Assembly: GCA_003222675.1 (NCBI GenBank)
Contig: QHWT01000086.1
Span: forward strand, 1 to 63,343
Source: Acidobacteriota bacterium
GTDB taxonomy: Bacteria; Acidobacteriota; Vicinamibacteria; Vicinamibacterales; 2-12-FULL-66-21
Length of the DNA: 63,343 nt
Direction of reading: 5' to 3'
Every line of letters begins with the position of its first letter. The first letter of the stretch is position 1. The notes beneath the pieces were generated by a model. The model was not told the origin of the DNA and made no database searches. It saw only the letters and a program-made list of their open reading frames with translations. Positions 61,456 through 63,343 of this stretch are shown in pieces. The translations under genes and the position numbers were made by a program.

Positions 61456-62501
61456 ATGCCCGATCTGAGATACGCGGCGCGCTCGTTGCTCAAGTCACCC
61501 GGTTTTACGCTCGTCGCCGTTCTGACGATCGCCGTCGGCATCGGCGCGAACACGGCCCTCTTCAGCACCTTCAACACGCTCGTCCTGCACCCGCAGTCGT
61601 TCCCGCAGCCGGATCAACTCGTCCGCTTGTGGGCGGGCAATGCCGGCGTCGGCTTGAATGGCCCCGCGATGTCCTGGCCTCGCTGAGCGACCACTATTTC
61701 GAAACCATGCGGATTCCCTTGCGGCAGGGCCGCAACTTTGAAGCGCGCGATACAGAAAAATCCCCGCTGATCTGCCTCGTCAACGAGTCCTTCGCCAGGC
61801 GTCTCTTTCCCGGCGAATCCGCCCTCGGAAAGGTGCTGCTCAGGGGTCCCAACGCCGACATCAAGTTCGAGATTGTGGGGATTGTCGGCGACGTGAAGAG
61901 CACAGGCCTCACCGCACCGCCCCCCGACGAAATTTATTTCCGCATTCGGCAGTTCGCGCGGAACCTGACCTTTATCGTCGTCCGCACCGACGGGGATCCC
62001 GCCGCGCTGCGCCCGCTCGTCCACTCGACGGTGATCGATCTCGACCGCAGCCAGCCGATCGCGCTCTTTCAGACACTCGAGACGTCGCTCGCCCAGGCGC
62101 TTGGCGCCCAGCGCGTCGCCGCCTGGCTCACGGTCGTTTTCGCGGCGGTCGCGCTCCTGCTCTCGGCCGTTGGGCTGTATTCCGTCCTCGCGCATGCGGT
62201 GACTCAGCGGACGAGCGAGATCGGCATAAGAACGGCGCTCGGCGCCAAACGGCAGCAAGTGGTCGCGCTCGTGCTGCGGAGCGGCCTGAAGCTTGTGGCG
62301 GTCGGTCTGGTGCTGGGTCTCGCCGCCGCGGCCGGCGCCGCGCGGCTGATCCAGACGCTGCTTTACTACGTGCAGCCACTCGATCCGCTGATTTACTCGG
62401 CGGTCACCGTCCTCTTCACCTTGATTGCGATCGTCGCGTGCCTGCTGCCGTCGCTGCGCGCCTCACGCATCGATCCGATCATCGCGTTGCGGGCGGAGTG
62501 A
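61456..62501 (+). pseudogene. ADOP permease with internal deletion
   Basis: The first 76 codons give a normal ADOP start (MPDLRYAARSLLKSPGFTLV, VGIGANTALFSTFNTLVLHP). At about 61675 the frame breaks (PAMSWPR, then TGA), and another frame resumes in the second half of the protein with SDHYFETMRIPLRQGRNFEA, through FtsX (YSVLAHAVTQRTSEIGIRTA) to SLRASRIDPIIALRAE. About 400-480 codons, covering the first MacB_PCD and first FtsX domain, are missing. Confidence 0.88.
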
Positions 62502-62833
62502 TCGTCGTCGGGCCGTTCGCCGAAGGGCAGCAGATCGAGATTCAGTCGTTGAGGACGACCGGGTTCATGTCGCGGCAGCCGTACGCGTACCACACCGTGG
62601 CGGGTCGGCATGTCGCAACCGTCGGTCGCCGTCATCCGCGAGCAGCTCCGCACGATCGCGCCGCTCACAACCGCGGACCCGCGGGCAACGCGCGAAGTGC
62701 ACCTCGGCGGCTGGCCGCGCCTGCTGGCTACCCGGATGATAGTTGTCGAACCCCGTTTGGGCACACTGCTGGGCACACTGCGGCTGACGCCAATGTGTGC
62801 CTTCTGGGCACACGTCGTGATGTTCTGTAGCCG
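62502..62833. other. Gap with short GGGCACACTG repeats
   Basis: About 330 bases. GGGCACACTG occurs at 62759-62768 and 62773-62782, with a related GGGCACACG at 62807-62815. One frame reads IVVGPFAEGQQIEIQSLRTT, which may be part of a dead gene I cannot name. Confidence 0.35.
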
Positions 62834-62989
62834 GTGAAGTACTTCGCCTGGGACGACGCGAAGAACCCGAAGCTCAGGAAAGAACGCGGCATCGGGTTCG
62901 AGGACGTCGTGTTCCACATCGGACGTCGATCGGCCGGACCCGCCGTGGCGATCGCGGTTGCGATCGGGCAATTCCCTCAGCGGATTTAA
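62834..62989 (+). pseudogene. BrnT-like/DUF4258-type toxin fragment
   Basis: 51 codons from GTG 62834: KYFAWDDAKNPKLRKERGIG, FEDVVFHIGRR, then an abrupt unrelated end and TAA. The start agrees with BrnT-like toxins (KYFxWDxxKNxxLKxERGISFEDVVFHI), whose normal length is about 85-95 residues. The second half with catalytic residues is missing and no antitoxin gene follows. Confidence 0.55.
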
Positions 62990-63113
62990 AGGACCTACCT
63001 GATTACCTCGCGCCGTCTGGAGTAGCTAAACTGACAATGAGGTGAGGTCGCCCAGGAGGTTAAGACTCGCCAGGAAGGATGGCTAGTTTGAGCGCCTATC
63101 GCAACAGTCGTCG

Positions 63114-63343
63114 ATGGCGGAGATAGTTCCCTTCTGCATCACCGTGCGAACCGTGACAACATCCGCCGTTGAATCGTCGACTCCGGGCAGTTCTTCTGTC
63201 TTTACGGAGCTGATCAGGCACCTGCGGCGCAGTCGCGCCCGCCTGCGGGAGCTGTGGCTTCACCGCATTCTCGACGGTCAATACCTCACGGCGATGACCG
63301 CAGAGGAAATTTGTGCCGAAACCACCTCCCTGTATGACAGCTA
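63114..63343 (+). CDS. N-terminus of an RsbR-like STAS regulator (partial)
   Basis: The frame from ATG 63114 runs off the window. FTELIRHLRRSRARLRELWL, then HRILDGQYLTAMTAEEICAE and TTSLYDS resemble the segment before the STAS domain in RsbR/anti-sigma-factor antagonist proteins (RARLREEWLRRI, LTAMTxEEIxxEATSxYDNYV). Such proteins belong to stressosome-like signalling. The STAS domain itself lies outside the window. No strong ribosome binding site is visible, so the exact start is open. Confidence 0.6.
   Translation, partial: MAEIVPFCITVRTVTTSAVESSTPGSSSVFTELIRHLRRSRARLRELWLHRILDGQYLTAMTAEEICAETTSLYDS

Noticed and set aside
63041-63066. GGTGAGGTCGCCCAGGAGGT resembling the start of tRNA-Ser(GCU)
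   Set aside because: Only about 20 of 27 bases match with a gap, and no further tRNA part follows; chance similarity is likely.

Overview
The window is high-GC DNA that most likely comes from an Acidobacteriota genome, probably of the Vicinamibacteria type. The evidence is seven whole, broken or fragmentary copies of the large MacB/FtsX-like permeases called ADOP (acidobacterial duplicated orphan permease), three secreted proteins of the VWFA-related acidobacterial type, a PadR gene next to an ADOP gene, and BlaI/M56 and PQQ/cytochrome genes. All product names rest on sequence motifs read by eye; no database search was run.

Layout. 1-10 kb: end of a c-type cytochrome gene, tRNA-Ser(UGA), a methyltransferase, a CLC chloride channel with its MarR neighbour, a two-gene amino-acid/dicarboxylate transport operon, and two overlapping CNNM/CorC-type membrane genes. 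10-20 kb: two tandem ADOP genes, then, transcribed toward them, BlaI, an M56 metallopeptidase fused to seven HEAT repeats, and two more secreted HEAT proteins. 20-28 kb: MscL with a zinc ribbon, a PQQ dehydrogenase with haem domain, an APC permease, a beta-propeller, a LexA-type winged helix and a beta-barrel/cytochrome c pair. 28-40 kb: a CDF exporter, an SBP-less anion-type ABC transporter whose permease is split by a stop codon, and an AlgB/KinB-like two-component pair among three VWA proteins. 40-52 kb: an orphan DNA methyltransferase, a ChaN/EreA-like plus OmpA fusion lying inside a split ADOP gene and associated with a perfect 200-bp direct repeat, PadR, ADOP, a frameshifted tannase-type esterase and a small secreted protein. 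52-63 kb: ADOP, carbonic anhydrase, VapBC, a MASE1 hybrid kinase, a dispersed repeat fused to a tRNA-Ser fragment, an internally deleted ADOP gene, a BrnT-like fragment and the start of an RsbR/STAS gene.

How it works together. The strongest functional unit is the BlaI/M56-HEAT/HEAT/HEAT cluster: a membrane protease that could sense an extracytoplasmic signal through HEAT repeats and release a BlaI repressor bound at a visible inverted repeat. The second is the sigma-54 response regulator/kinase pair flanked by VWA proteins and transporters.

The window is also rich in broken genes: CBS tail, pectin-lyase-like C-terminal domain, PQQ sugar dehydrogenase, TonB receptor, MgtE, BrnT and several ADOP pieces. 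Three interruptions are single in-frame stop codons, so real decay, stop-codon readthrough and consensus errors in an assembled genome all need to be kept in mind. No CRISPR array, rRNA operon, complete insertion sequence or prophage was seen.
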